Of a stretch of DNA of 64,000 nt, positions 23,575-32,794 are shown in pieces. Location of the stretch: positions 226,795 through 290,794 of the forward strand of contig NZ_KE384393.1 of the NCBI RefSeq assembly GCF_000425505.1, written 5' to 3'. The stretch is from Flavobacterium frigidarium DSM 17623 (GTDB taxonomy: Bacteria > Bacteroidota > Bacteroidia > Flavobacteriales > Flavobacteriaceae). The position numbers were made by a program, and so were the translations under genes. Positions within the stretch are counted from its first letter, which is position 1. Every line of letters begins with the position of its first letter. The notes beneath the pieces are model-generated. The model made no database searches and was not told the origin of the DNA. It was given only the letters and a program-made list of their open reading frames with translations.

Positions 23575-23575
23575 A

Positions 23576-25879
23576 ATGAATAATAAATTAATTGTGGCTT
23601 TACTGTGCTTTTCGGCATTTGGCTACAGCCAAAAAAAGAGTTCGAAAAAAACAGTTAAGATAAAACCTAAGGCAGAATTTGTGTCTGATTTAATGGCCAA
23701 AATGACTATTGATGAAAAGATAGGTCAGTTGAATTTACCTACATCAGGAGATATTACTACTGGAGCTGGAAGCGAAAGCTCAGATGTTGCTAAAAAAATT
23801 GAAGACGGTAAAGTAGGCGGACTATTTAATATCAAATCTGTTCAAAAAATTAAGGAAGTTCAAAAGATCGCAGTAGAAAAAAGCCGTTTAAAAATCCCGT
23901 TACTTTTTGGTATGGATGTGATTCACGGTTACGAAACTACTTTTCCTATTCCGCTAGGATTGTCATGTAGTTGGGACATGCCTTTAATCGAAAGAACAGC
24001 TCAAATTGCTGCTCAGGAAGCAAGTGCTGACGGAATCAATTGGACATTTTCACCTATGGTTGATATCTCTCGTGATCCTCGTTGGGGACGTGTTTCTGAA
24101 GGTTCAGGTGAAGATGCTTATTTGGGTAGTCAAATTGCAAAAGCAATGGTGAATGGGTACCAACAAGACAATCTTTCTAATAACAACTCTATTCTTTCAT
24201 GTGTAAAGCATTTTGCATTGTATGGAGCTCCTGAAGCAGGACGTGATTACAACACTGTTGATATGAGTAGAATCAAAATGTATAATGACTATTTCCCTCC
24301 TTACAAAGCGGCAATTGACGCTGGAGCAGGGTCTGTGATGGCTTCGTTTAATGAAGTAGACGGAATTCCAGCTACAGGAAACAAATGGTTGATGACTGAT
24401 GTGCTTAGAAATCAATGGGGTTTTAAAGGCTTTGTGGTGACTGATTATACAGGAATTCCTGAAATGATCGCACACGGAATGGGTGATTTACAAACGGTAT
24501 CAGCTTTGGCATTAAATGCAGGAATCGAAATGGACATGGTAGGGGAAGGTTTTCTTACTACTTTGAAAAAATCACTTGACGAGAAAAAAGTAACTATAGA
24601 GCAAATAGATAATGCAGTGCGCCTTATTTTGAATGCTAAATATGACTTAGGGTTATTTGAAGATCCTTATAAATATTGTGATGTGAGTCGTGCTAAAAAC
24701 GAAATTTTCACAAAATCAAATCGTACTGAAGCTAGAAATATAGCAGCACAATCATTAGTGTTATTGAAAAATGAAAACCAATTATTGCCTTTAAAAAAGA
24801 CTGCAACTATTGCCGTTATCGGACCCTTGGCTGATGCCAAAGAAAATATGGCAGGAACTTGGAGCGTAGCAACAAACATGGAGAAATCAATTTCTTTGTT
24901 AGCTGGAATTAAAGAAGTTTCAAAAAATGCAGCTTCTATTTTATATGCTAAAGGAAGCAATTTAGACTATGACGCTGCCTTTGAAGAAAAAGCAACAATG
25001 TTTGGTAAAACGCTACACAGAGACGACAGAACTAAGGAAGAATTATTAGCCGAAGCTTTAAAAACAGCTGAAAAAGCAGATGTAATTGTTGCTGCTCTTG
25101 GTGAATCGGCTGAGTTGAGTGGAGAAAGTAGCAGTAGAACCAACTTAAAAATTCCGCAAGCACAACAAGATCTATTAGCGGCGCTTCTTAAAACAGGAAA
25201 GCCAGTTGTGTTAGTTCTTTTTAACGGACGTCCATTAGTTCTAAATTATGAAAAAGAAAATGTACCAGCAATACTAGATGTTTGGTTTGCAGGTAGTGAA
25301 GCGGGAACGGCAATTGCTGATGTATTGTTTGGAGATGTGAATCCGTCAGGAAAATTGACGACAACTTTTCCTAGAAGTGTAGGGCAGGTGCCTATTTATT
25401 ACAATCAAAAAAATACTGGTAGACCATTAGGAAACTCAGAAGGAAAGTTTGAAAAATTCAAATCAAACTACATCGATGAGAGAAACGAACCATTATTCCC
25501 TTTCGGTTTTGGATTGAGTTATACCTCTTTTGAGTATGCTAATTTAAAATTGTCAAATACTAAAATGACAGCTAACCAAACTATCAAAGCGAGCGTAGAG
25601 GTTAGTAATACAGGAAATTATGACGGTAAAGAAATTGTTCAATTATACATTAGAGATGTTGTAGGATCTGTAACGCGACCTGTGAAAGAATTAAAAGGTT
25701 TCCAAAAAATATTCTTGAAAAAAGGAGAAAAGCAAACAGTTACTTTCGAAATCACAATTGAAGATTTAAAATTCTATAATTCAGACTTGAACTACGATGC
25801 TGAAGCTGGCCAATTTGAAGTGTTTATTGGAACTAATTCAGATGCAGCAAATAAAGTTGACTTCCTTTTGGATAAATAA
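23576..25879 (+). CDS. Glycoside hydrolase family 3 beta-glucosidase
   Basis: A 767-residue exported GH3 enzyme. A signal peptide (MNNKLIVALLCFSAFGYSQ) is followed by the TIM-barrel domain with KIGQLNLP, GMDVIHGYETTFPIPLG, SPMVDISRDPRWGRVSEGSG and KHFALYG. The nucleophile Asp290 is in VVTDYTGIPE. A GH3 C-terminal domain follows, with the acid/base region around LGESAELSGESSSR. A fibronectin-III-like domain closes the protein. It releases glucose from the non-reducing ends of beta-gluco-oligosaccharides in the periplasm. The frame extends 30 codons upstream inside the esterase gene, but the ATG at 23576, one base after the esterase stop, begins the signal peptide. A strong terminator follows. 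Confidence 0.95.
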   Translation: MNNKLIVALLCFSAFGYSQKKSSKKTVKIKPKAEFVSDLMAKMTIDEKIGQLNLPTSGDITTGAGSESSDVAKKIEDGKVGGLFNIKSVQKIKEVQKIAVEKSRLKIPLLFGMDVIHGYETTFPIPLGLSCSWDMPLIERTAQIAAQEASADGINWTFSPMVDISRDPRWGRVSEGSGEDAYLGSQIAKAMVNGYQQDNLSNNNSILSCVKHFALYGAPEAGRDYNTVDMSRIKMYNDYFPPYKAAIDAGAGSVMASFNEVDGIPATGNKWLMTDVLRNQWGFKGFVVTDYTGIPEMIAHGMGDLQTVSALALNAGIEMDMVGEGFLTTLKKSLDEKKVTIEQIDNAVRLILNAKYDLGLFEDPYKYCDVSRAKNEIFTKSNRTEARNIAAQSLVLLKNENQLLPLKKTATIAVIGPLADAKENMAGTWSVATNMEKSISLLAGIKEVSKNAASILYAKGSNLDYDAAFEEKATMFGKTLHRDDRTKEELLAEALKTAEKADVIVAALGESAELSGESSSRTNLKIPQAQQDLLAALLKTGKPVVLVLFNGRPLVLNYEKENVPAILDVWFAGSEAGTAIADVLFGDVNPSGKLTTTFPRSVGQVPIYYNQKNTGRPLGNSEGKFEKFKSNYIDERNEPLFPFGFGLSYTSFEYANLKLSNTKMTANQTIKASVEVSNTGNYDGKEIVQLYIRDVVGSVTRPVKELKGFQKIFLKKGEKQTVTFEITIEDLKFYNSDLNYDAEAGQFEVFIGTNSDAANKVDFLLDK

Positions 25880-25903
25880 TTTGGTTTTTATTGCAACTTT
25901 GTT

Positions 25904-25934
25904 ACCCTTCGGCCTAGTCTCCGAAGGGTTTTTT
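25904..25934 (+). terminator. Terminator of the susCD-GH144-esterase-GH3 unit
   Basis: ACCCTTCGG pairs perfectly with CCGAAGGGT around an 8-base loop, followed by six T. It marks the end of the core PUL transcript. Confidence 0.85.
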
Positions 25935-26001
25935 ATAACTGCAATATCTTAATCGAATTTAGAATCTTTACTTTAGCAACAGCAAACAAATACTTAGAAA
26001 T

Positions 26002-28101
26002 ATGAAACATTTATTAGTAGCCTTAGTGCTTTTTTCTTCGAGTTATATAGGGGCGCAAACTGCCGTATCTCCTTCAAAAAAAATTGAGGTCAATTTTAAA
26101 CTTAGTGCTACTGGCCAGCCTACCTATTCTGTAAAATACAACAAGAACACGGTGGTTGAAAAGAGCGCGATGGGATTTACTTTGAAAGATAAAGCGGCGC
26201 TTACTACTGACTTTACAATTGAAAAAGTGGAGAATTCTAGCTTCAATGAAAGTTGGAAACCCGTGCTTGGGGAACAAGCTAGTATTGTAAATCATTACAA
26301 CGAACTAAAAGTATCTTTGATACAGAAAGAATCAAATATCAAAATGACTATTTTCTTCAGAGTTTTTGATGAGGGAGTTGCCTTTAGATATGATTTTCCA
26401 AAACAGAAAGAACTGAACTATTTTATCATTTCTGCTGAAGTTTCGCAATTCAACTTAACTGAAAACTACAAAGCATTCTGGCTTCCTGGTGATTTTGATA
26501 GTAATGAATACGAGTACAACGAAACCAAGTTATCAGAGATTGATAATTCGAAAATAGATATGAACAACGGAATTGGTGTCAAATCGATTCCCGGAAAATA
26601 TATTGTACAATCGCCGTTAATGATGAAATCAGATGATGGTTTGTATGTAAATATTTTTGAAGCGGCGGTCGTTAATTATCCGGTGATGCATCTTAATGTT
26701 GATGTGAAGAATTTTGATTTTACAGCGCAGTTGGTTCCCAATGCAATAGGTGATAAAGCCTATTTACAAGCGCCATGCGTATCGCCCTGGAGGACAATAA
26801 TGATTAGTGATGATGCCAGAGATATAGTAGGTTCTAAGATGATTTTGAACTTGAACGACCCTTCAAAAATCGAAGATACATCATGGATCAAACCGATGAA
26901 ATATGTTGGAATCTGGTGGGAAATGCACGTAGGGAAATCAACTTGGGATTTTGCTGGTTCGCAAAATGCTCAAAACTCATTAACACAAGATTTGATTCCG
27001 TCAGGAAAACACGGAGCAACCACTGAAAATACAAAGAGATACATTGATTTTGCTGCTAAACATGGTTTTGATGGTGTACTAGTAGAGGGATGGAATGTAG
27101 GTTGGGAAGACTGGTTTGGAAACTGGAAAGAAGAAGTTTTTGACTTTGTTAGTCCGTATCCTGACTTTGATATTGCCGCAGTTTCTGCTTACGCAAAATC
27201 AAAAAATGTAAAAATGATCATGCACAATGAAACTTCAGGATCAGTATCTAATTTTGAACGTCATTTAGATCGAAATTTCGAAAATATGGTGAAATACGGT
27301 TATCCAGCAACCAAAACAGGATACGTAGGGAAAATTATCCCTCGTGGTGAATTCCATGACGGACAAAGCATGGTGAATCACTTTAATTTTGTTGCAAGAC
27401 GCGCAGCAGATTACAAGTTAATGGTCAATTCTCATGAGTCGACTAGACCTACAGGCTATAGCAGAACCTATCCCAATTTTATTGCCGCAGAAGCTGCTCG
27501 TGGAAATGAATTTAATGCTTGGAGTAATGGTAATGCACCTATGCACGAAACTATTTTACCATTTACTCGCTTATTAGGTGGCCCTATGGATTACACTCCG
27601 GGAATATTCGAAATAAAAATGAGTCATTACGATAAATCGAAAACTGAGCAAGTACATACTACTTTAGCCAAACAATTGGCATTGTACGTTACAATGTATT
27701 CTCCGTTGCAAATGGCAGCTGATTTACCTGAAAATTACGAGAAATATAGCGATGCCTTTCAATTTATAAAAGACGTTGCTGTTGATTGGGACGATAGTAA
27801 ATATCTAGAAGCAGAACCCGGAGATTATTTAACAGTCGTTAGAAAAGCAAAAGGATCTGAAGACTGGTTCCTAGGCGCAATCACAGATGAAAATGCTAGA
27901 AATACCACTATTAATTTGGATTTTCTGACGAAAGGAAAAAAATATAAAGCGACTATTTACGCTGATGCAAAAGACGCTGACTGGAAAGCGAATCCAATCG
28001 CTTATAAAATCTCTACACTTACAGTTACAAGCAAATCGAAACTAAAATTAAATTTGGCAGCAGGAGGAGGAACAGCAATTAGTTTCCAACTTATAGACTA
28101 A
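26002..28101 (+). CDS. Glycoside hydrolase family 97 (SusB-like, inverting type)
   Basis: A 699-residue exported GH97 enzyme: signal peptide to GAQ (about residue 19), N-terminal beta-super-sandwich, catalytic (beta/alpha)8 barrel and C-terminal sheet. Glu410 (MHNETSG), Glu479 (NSHESTRPTG), Glu497 and Glu503 (AAEAARGNEFNAW) keep the same spacing as Glu439, Glu508, Glu526 and Glu532 that I recall for SusB. This favours the inverting alpha-glucosidase branch rather than the retaining alpha-galactosidases. It needs Ca2+ in known members. It has its own terminator and a possible promoter (TACTTTAG, 25969-25976, one mismatch), so it is regulated apart from the susC unit. Substrate specificity is not certain. 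Confidence 0.93.
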   Translation: MKHLLVALVLFSSSYIGAQTAVSPSKKIEVNFKLSATGQPTYSVKYNKNTVVEKSAMGFTLKDKAALTTDFTIEKVENSSFNESWKPVLGEQASIVNHYNELKVSLIQKESNIKMTIFFRVFDEGVAFRYDFPKQKELNYFIISAEVSQFNLTENYKAFWLPGDFDSNEYEYNETKLSEIDNSKIDMNNGIGVKSIPGKYIVQSPLMMKSDDGLYVNIFEAAVVNYPVMHLNVDVKNFDFTAQLVPNAIGDKAYLQAPCVSPWRTIMISDDARDIVGSKMILNLNDPSKIEDTSWIKPMKYVGIWWEMHVGKSTWDFAGSQNAQNSLTQDLIPSGKHGATTENTKRYIDFAAKHGFDGVLVEGWNVGWEDWFGNWKEEVFDFVSPYPDFDIAAVSAYAKSKNVKMIMHNETSGSVSNFERHLDRNFENMVKYGYPATKTGYVGKIIPRGEFHDGQSMVNHFNFVARRAADYKLMVNSHESTRPTGYSRTYPNFIAAEAARGNEFNAWSNGNAPMHETILPFTRLLGGPMDYTPGIFEIKMSHYDKSKTEQVHTTLAKQLALYVTMYSPLQMAADLPENYEKYSDAFQFIKDVAVDWDDSKYLEAEPGDYLTVVRKAKGSEDWFLGAITDENARNTTINLDFLTKGKKYKATIYADAKDADWKANPIAYKISTLTVTSKSKLKLNLAAGGGTAISFQLID

Positions 28102-28166
28102 TAATTGAAAATTTTCTAAAGTAATGCAAAATGTACGGCTTAGAATAATTTTCGAAAAATAGCCTT

Positions 28167-28205
28167 AAAAGCCTGCAAGTTCGCGTGTTCTTGCAGGCTT
28201 TTTTT
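28167..28205 (+). terminator. Terminator of GH97 gene
   Basis: AAAAGCCTGCAAG pairs perfectly with CTTGCAGGCTTTT (13 bp) around a 10-base loop, continuing into a T-run. Confidence 0.88.
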
Positions 28206-28236
28206 ATATCGAATAAACAAACATTAAATTATAACG

Positions 28237-30012
28237 ATGATGTATAAAAATAAAATGATTAGCAGTTTATTAATGATCGGCCTGAGTTTTATCTTAACTG
28301 AGGCAACTGCACAAAACAAAACGTATTGTAATCCCATAAATCTAGATTATGGCTATTGTCCCATTCCAGATTTTGTTACTCAAGGAAAACACAGGGCTAC
28401 AGCAGATCCTGTGATTACCTATTTTAAAGGGGAATACTATCTTTTTTCAACCAATCAATGGGGGTATTGGCACAGTAAAGACATGTCTGATTGGAAATTT
28501 ATTTCTCGAAAATTCCTGAGACCAGAGCACGATGTCTATGACGAACTATGTGCACCATCGCTTTCATTTGTCAATGACACTTTGCTCGTTGTAGGTTCGA
28601 CACATGGGAAGGAATTTCCAATCTGGATGAGTAAAAATCCATCGACAGACGATTGGAAAGAATTAGTTCATAAATCTGAAGCGGCAGCTTGGGATCCAGC
28701 TATTTTTTGGGATGAAGATAAGGACGAACTTTATGAATACTACGGTTCGAGTAATGTGTATCCATTATACGGTGTGAAATTGAATAGAAAAACTTTTCAA
28801 CCCGAGGGAGAAGCTGTGCCTTTAATTGCATTGAACGATGATGAACATGGCTGGGAACGCTTTGGTGAAAACAACGACAACACCTTCATGCAACCTTTTA
28901 TGGAAGGTGCATTCATGACCAAATACAATAATAAATATTATTTACAATATGGCGGACCTGGAACAGAGTTTAGCGGTTATGGAGACGGCGTATATGTTGG
29001 TGACAAACCACTAGGACCTTTTACATATCAATCTCACAATCCATTCTCTTATAAACCAGGCGGTTTTGCTAGGGGGGCGGGACATGGTGCAACTTACCAA
29101 GATAGTAATGAAGATTACTGGCATGTTTCGACGATTGTTATTGGAACAAAAAATAATTTTGAAAGACGCATCGGAATCTGGCCTGCTGGCTTTGACAAAG
29201 ATGATATATTGTATTCGAATACGGCATACGGAGATTACCCGACCTATTTGCCATCAGAGAAGAAGAATCATCTAGATGAAAACTTCACGGGCTGGATGTT
29301 GTTGAACTATAACAAATCAGTCCAAGTTTCTTCAACGCTTGGAGGTTTTCAAGCTAATAATGCGGTGAATGAAGATATCAAAACCTACTGGTCGGCAAAA
29401 AGTGCTGACAAAGGCGAGTGGCTTTCTACTGATTTGGGTGAAAAAAGTACCATTAATGCAATACAAATCAACTTTGCTGATCAAGACGTTACTGTAATGG
29501 GAAAACCAGAAACAACTGTTGGTCACAAGTACATTATATACGCATCAGATAATAACAAAGATTGGAAAGTACTTATTGATAAAAGTCAGAATGGCAAGGA
29601 TGTTCCTCATGATTATATCGAATTAAAAAAGCCAGCTCAAGCACGTTATTTAAAAATTGTAAATATGGGAATGCCAACTGGTAAATTTGCTTTGTCTGGT
29701 TTTAGAGCTTTTGGAAAAGGGAATGGCGAAATTCCGAAATCTGTAAATAATTTTGTTCCTTTACGTTCTGCACCAAAAGTGAAAGGAGAACGCCGCAATG
29801 TTTGGTTTAAATGGCAACAGGAACCCTCTGCTGACGGCTACGTTATTTACTTTGGTAAATCTCCAGATAAAATGTACGGTGCAATCATGGTTTACGGGAA
29901 AAACGAATATTATTTTAATGGATTAGACAGGTCCGATGCTTATTATTTCCAAATAGAAGCATTCAATAATAATGGTATCGGAGCCCGAACGGCAATTATA
30001 AAATCAGAATAA
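28237..30012 (+). CDS. GH43-family glycosidase with discoidin (F5/8-C) and Fn3-like domains
   Basis: A 591-residue exported protein. After the signal peptide (to about residue 26), a five-bladed propeller of the GH43 type spans about 27-340. It contains the three acidic residues expected: Asp57 in RATADPVITYF (base), Asp153 in AAWDPAIF (pKa modulator) and Glu223 in FMEGAFM (acid). A discoidin-like carbohydrate-binding domain follows (about 365-490, LSTDLGEKSTINAIQI), then a fibronectin-III-like module (about 500-588). GH43 enzymes usually act on arabinan, xylan or galactan, so its target may differ from the glucan of the upstream genes. An ATG at codon 7 is an alternative start. The M28 peptidase gene follows after 17 bases. 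Confidence 0.87.
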   Translation: MMYKNKMISSLLMIGLSFILTEATAQNKTYCNPINLDYGYCPIPDFVTQGKHRATADPVITYFKGEYYLFSTNQWGYWHSKDMSDWKFISRKFLRPEHDVYDELCAPSLSFVNDTLLVVGSTHGKEFPIWMSKNPSTDDWKELVHKSEAAAWDPAIFWDEDKDELYEYYGSSNVYPLYGVKLNRKTFQPEGEAVPLIALNDDEHGWERFGENNDNTFMQPFMEGAFMTKYNNKYYLQYGGPGTEFSGYGDGVYVGDKPLGPFTYQSHNPFSYKPGGFARGAGHGATYQDSNEDYWHVSTIVIGTKNNFERRIGIWPAGFDKDDILYSNTAYGDYPTYLPSEKKNHLDENFTGWMLLNYNKSVQVSSTLGGFQANNAVNEDIKTYWSAKSADKGEWLSTDLGEKSTINAIQINFADQDVTVMGKPETTVGHKYIIYASDNNKDWKVLIDKSQNGKDVPHDYIELKKPAQARYLKIVNMGMPTGKFALSGFRAFGKGNGEIPKSVNNFVPLRSAPKVKGERRNVWFKWQQEPSADGYVIYFGKSPDKMYGAIMVYGKNEYYFNGLDRSDAYYFQIEAFNNNGIGARTAIIKSE

Positions 30013-30029
30013 ACTAAATTATATAACCA

Positions 30030-31409
30030 ATGAAAAAAATAACGGTAGTAGCATTATTTCTTTTAGGAACTAGTTCGCTTTTTGCTCAAAAAACTGACGA
30101 GCAAGTATTAAAAGAAATTTACAAACAAGCATTAACCAACTCGAAATCATACACATGGTTAGATCATTTATCGAATGATATTGGAGCGCGTTTATCAGGT
30201 TCTGCAAATGCTGAGAAAGCGGTGCAATACACCAAAGCTGAAATGGAAAAATTAGGTTTTGATAAAGTGTACTTGCAGGAAGTAATGGTGCCTAAATGGG
30301 TACGAGGCGAAAAAGAAACGGCCTATATTTTAGATAATAAAACAAAAACTGTAGTACCTATTTGCGCATTGGGAGGTTCAGTAGCTACAGCCAAAAATGG
30401 TCTAACTGCAGAGGTTATAGAAGTTCAGAATTTTGAAGAATTAGCAGCACTAGGAGCAACGAAAGTGAAGGGTAAGATTGTCTTTTTTAACAGACCGATG
30501 GATAATGAACAAATTGAATCGTTTCATGCGTATTCAGGAGCTGTAGATCAACGTTATGCTGGTGCACAAAAAGCAGCAGAACTTGGCGCAGTGGGAACTA
30601 TTGTGCGTTCGCTAAATCTAAGATTAGATGATTTTCCACACACAGGGACTCAAAGCTATGGCGACTTACCTAAGTCAAAATACATACCTACTGCCGCGAT
30701 TAGTACTAATGGTGCAGAGTTGTTAAGTAAAACTTTAAAAAAGAATCCAAAGTTGAATTTCTACTTCAAGCAGTCTTGCGAGCAGTTTGAAGACGTACTT
30801 TCGTATAACGTAGTGGGAGAAATTAAAGGTTCAGTAACGCCAGAAAATATTATGGTTGTAGGCGGACATCTTGATTCATGGGATCTTGCAGATGGATCAC
30901 ATGATGATGGAGCAGGAGTAGTGCAAAGTATGGATGTGGCTAATATTTTTAAAAATATAGGGTACAAACCAAAAAATACGATTAGAGTGGTTCTTTTCAT
31001 GAATGAAGAGAACGGTTTACGAGGAGGTCAAAAATACGAAGAGCTATCTTTAAAAAACAATGAAAACCATATTTTTGCTTTAGAAAGTGATTCAGGAGGA
31101 TTTAGTCCAAGAGGGTTTTCGTTAGAATGTAATAAAGCGAATTTTGACCAAATTGCAGGATTTAATACGTTATTCGAACCTTATTTAATTCATAGTTTTG
31201 TTGAAGGCCATAGTGGCTCAGACATTGGACCATTAACTTCTAAAAATATCGTTAAAGCTGGTTTAAAACCTGATTCACAACGTTATTTTGATTACCACCA
31301 TGCCGCAAACGATAAATTTGATGCAGTAGATAAAAGAGAACTAGAATTAGGTACAGGAACGATGGCTTCCTTGATGTACTTAATGGATCAAAGAGGAATT
31401 TTAAAATAA
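30030..31409 (+). CDS. Secreted M28-family zinc aminopeptidase
   Basis: A 459-residue peptidase with a signal peptide (to Gln20). A protease-associated-like insert spans about 110-240 and the catalytic domain about 255-450. Di-zinc ligands are visible: His280 (VGGHLDSW), Asp292 (SHDDGAG), Glu326/327 (FMNEENG), Asp354 (LESDSGG) and His423/424 (FDYHHAAND). It should remove N-terminal residues from peptides in the periplasm. It follows the GH43 gene by 17 bases and probably shares its transcript, although its link to glycan use is not obvious. A 15-bp terminator follows. Confidence 0.92.
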   Translation: MKKITVVALFLLGTSSLFAQKTDEQVLKEIYKQALTNSKSYTWLDHLSNDIGARLSGSANAEKAVQYTKAEMEKLGFDKVYLQEVMVPKWVRGEKETAYILDNKTKTVVPICALGGSVATAKNGLTAEVIEVQNFEELAALGATKVKGKIVFFNRPMDNEQIESFHAYSGAVDQRYAGAQKAAELGAVGTIVRSLNLRLDDFPHTGTQSYGDLPKSKYIPTAAISTNGAELLSKTLKKNPKLNFYFKQSCEQFEDVLSYNVVGEIKGSVTPENIMVVGGHLDSWDLADGSHDDGAGVVQSMDVANIFKNIGYKPKNTIRVVLFMNEENGLRGGQKYEELSLKNNENHIFALESDSGGFSPRGFSLECNKANFDQIAGFNTLFEPYLIHSFVEGHSGSDIGPLTSKNIVKAGLKPDSQRYFDYHHAANDKFDAVDKRELELGTGTMASLMYLMDQRGILK

Positions 31410-31434
31410 AGAATAGATTCAAAAATAATAATTA

Positions 31435-31476
31435 AAATAGCCCCAATAGTTTGACTATTGGGGCTATTTGTTTTTT
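31435..31476. terminator. Bidirectional terminator, M28 peptidase / histidine kinase
   Basis: AAATAGCCCCAATAG pairs perfectly with CTATTGGGGCTATTT (15 bp, 5-base loop) with T-rich sequence after it. It lies between converging genes and can serve both. Confidence 0.85.
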
Positions 31477-31492
31477 GGAACTAAAAAAACTA

Positions 31493-32593
31493 TCAATCTT
31501 TAAAAGTTATTGTAAATGTTGTGCCACGGTTTATTTTACTATCTACTGTGATTGTACCGCCCAAACTGGTTATGTGGTTGTGCACCAAGTATAGCCCTAT
31601 TCCTTTACTGTCGGCATGGTCATGAAATTTTTGATGTAAACCAAATATCTTGTCTTTCACATTTTCCATGTCAAAGCCTATTCCATTGTCAGTGATGATT
31701 AGTTGCTTTTTAGTATCGATAACTCTTGAGGAAATACTTATCTCTGGCAGATAATCCATTTTTGAATACTTTATTGCATTGGTGATTAAATTCAGGAAAA
31801 TGCTTTTTAAATTGGCTCTGTTAAACTTGATATCTTGTAAAGCGTTGAAATCACTATCGATCTTAGCTTGTGAATTTTCGATCAAAGCATTAATTGAAGT
31901 GATTACTTCTAGCAATGTTGTTTCAAGATTAATTTGTTCGAGATGCTCATTTAATTCGTTATTTTCATCTAATAGTGTAACATATCCATTTAGCGTTTCT
32001 TTTAAATTAAGCGCTGTCATTTCTATTAATTGAATGTACTCTAATGTATCAGGATCACTTACAGTAGTTGTATCTAGTAGTTCAAAAATACTAAGTAAGT
32101 TATTGACTGGTGATCTTAAATCATGTGTTGCCGTATAGGTTAACTTTTTAAAGTTTTGATTAATCTTAATTAGATCGGCTAAGTTTTGGTTGCGCTCTCT
32201 TTCTAGTTCTTTAATATGAGTAATGTTTTTAGCTATTGCAAAAACTTGCTTATCATCTTCAACTGGAAGCGAAGTCCATAGCAACCAAACGACAGCACCA
32301 TCTTTTGTAAGATATCTATTTTCGAAATTAAAAAGTGGAATCCTCTTTCTTAGATCATCTCTAGCAACATTTGTTGCCTTCTTATCCTCCTGAATCACAA
32401 AATCATTTATGGGACGCGCCATTAATTCTTCTTGGCTGTAGCCTAATAATTTAGAAACTGCAGGATTGACTCTTTTAAAATAACCATCATAACCAGCCAC
32501 ACACAATATATCTGCAGATAAATCGAAAAACTTTTCAAATTTGGTAAAGCTATCAATTGCTGTATTTGTTATTTGCTGATTGGCTCTAATCAT
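31493..32593 (-). CDS. PAS-domain sensor histidine kinase (cytoplasmic)
   Basis: A 366-residue kinase without membrane segments. A PAS domain covers about residues 15-128 (ILCVAGYDGYFKRVNPAVSK ... NITHIKEL). The dimerisation/phosphoacceptor helix has His157 in TYTATHDLRSPVNNLLSIFE. The ATPase domain has the N box NLITNAIKYSK, G1 box ITDNGIGFD and G2 box SKGIGLYLVHNH. PAS-HisKA proteins of this size are common in Flavobacteriaceae, and their signals are mostly unknown. No response regulator lies beside it. An orphan LytTR regulator at 53.6 kb is too distant to pair on position alone. The start at 32593 is an ATG. Confidence 0.9.
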   Translation of the reverse strand: MIRANQQITNTAIDSFTKFEKFFDLSADILCVAGYDGYFKRVNPAVSKLLGYSQEELMARPINDFVIQEDKKATNVARDDLRKRIPLFNFENRYLTKDGAVVWLLWTSLPVEDDKQVFAIAKNITHIKELERERNQNLADLIKINQNFKKLTYTATHDLRSPVNNLLSIFELLDTTTVSDPDTLEYIQLIEMTALNLKETLNGYVTLLDENNELNEHLEQINLETTLLEVITSINALIENSQAKIDSDFNALQDIKFNRANLKSIFLNLITNAIKYSKMDYLPEISISSRVIDTKKQLIITDNGIGFDMENVKDKIFGLHQKFHDHADSKGIGLYLVHNHITSLGGTITVDSKINRGTTFTITFKD

Positions 32594-32740
32594 TTAGAAT
32601 CTAGGTTTTAAATCGTTGGGGACCTTTATTGTGATACTACTAATTTATGTATAAAAAACTGGAAACATGTAATTTAGTCTAAAAACTATATTTGATAGTA
32701 CATAAAGTATAAAATAGTAAGAATTGCTTTTTAATTTCTT

Positions 32741-32772
32741 AAAAAAAGGGATTGCTGTAAAACAATCCCTTT
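32741..32772 (-). terminator. Terminator of the kdsA / outer-membrane protein unit
   Basis: AAAGGGATTG pairs perfectly with CAATCCCTTT around 8 bases. The A-run at 32741-32747 reads as a U-run on the minus strand. Confidence 0.78.
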
Positions 32773-32794
32773 AAGGTAATAGGTAGTAAATTAA

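Noticed and set aside
23486..23575. Earlier start of the GH3 gene inside the esterase gene
   Set aside because: It would put 30 non-signal residues before a clear signal peptide.
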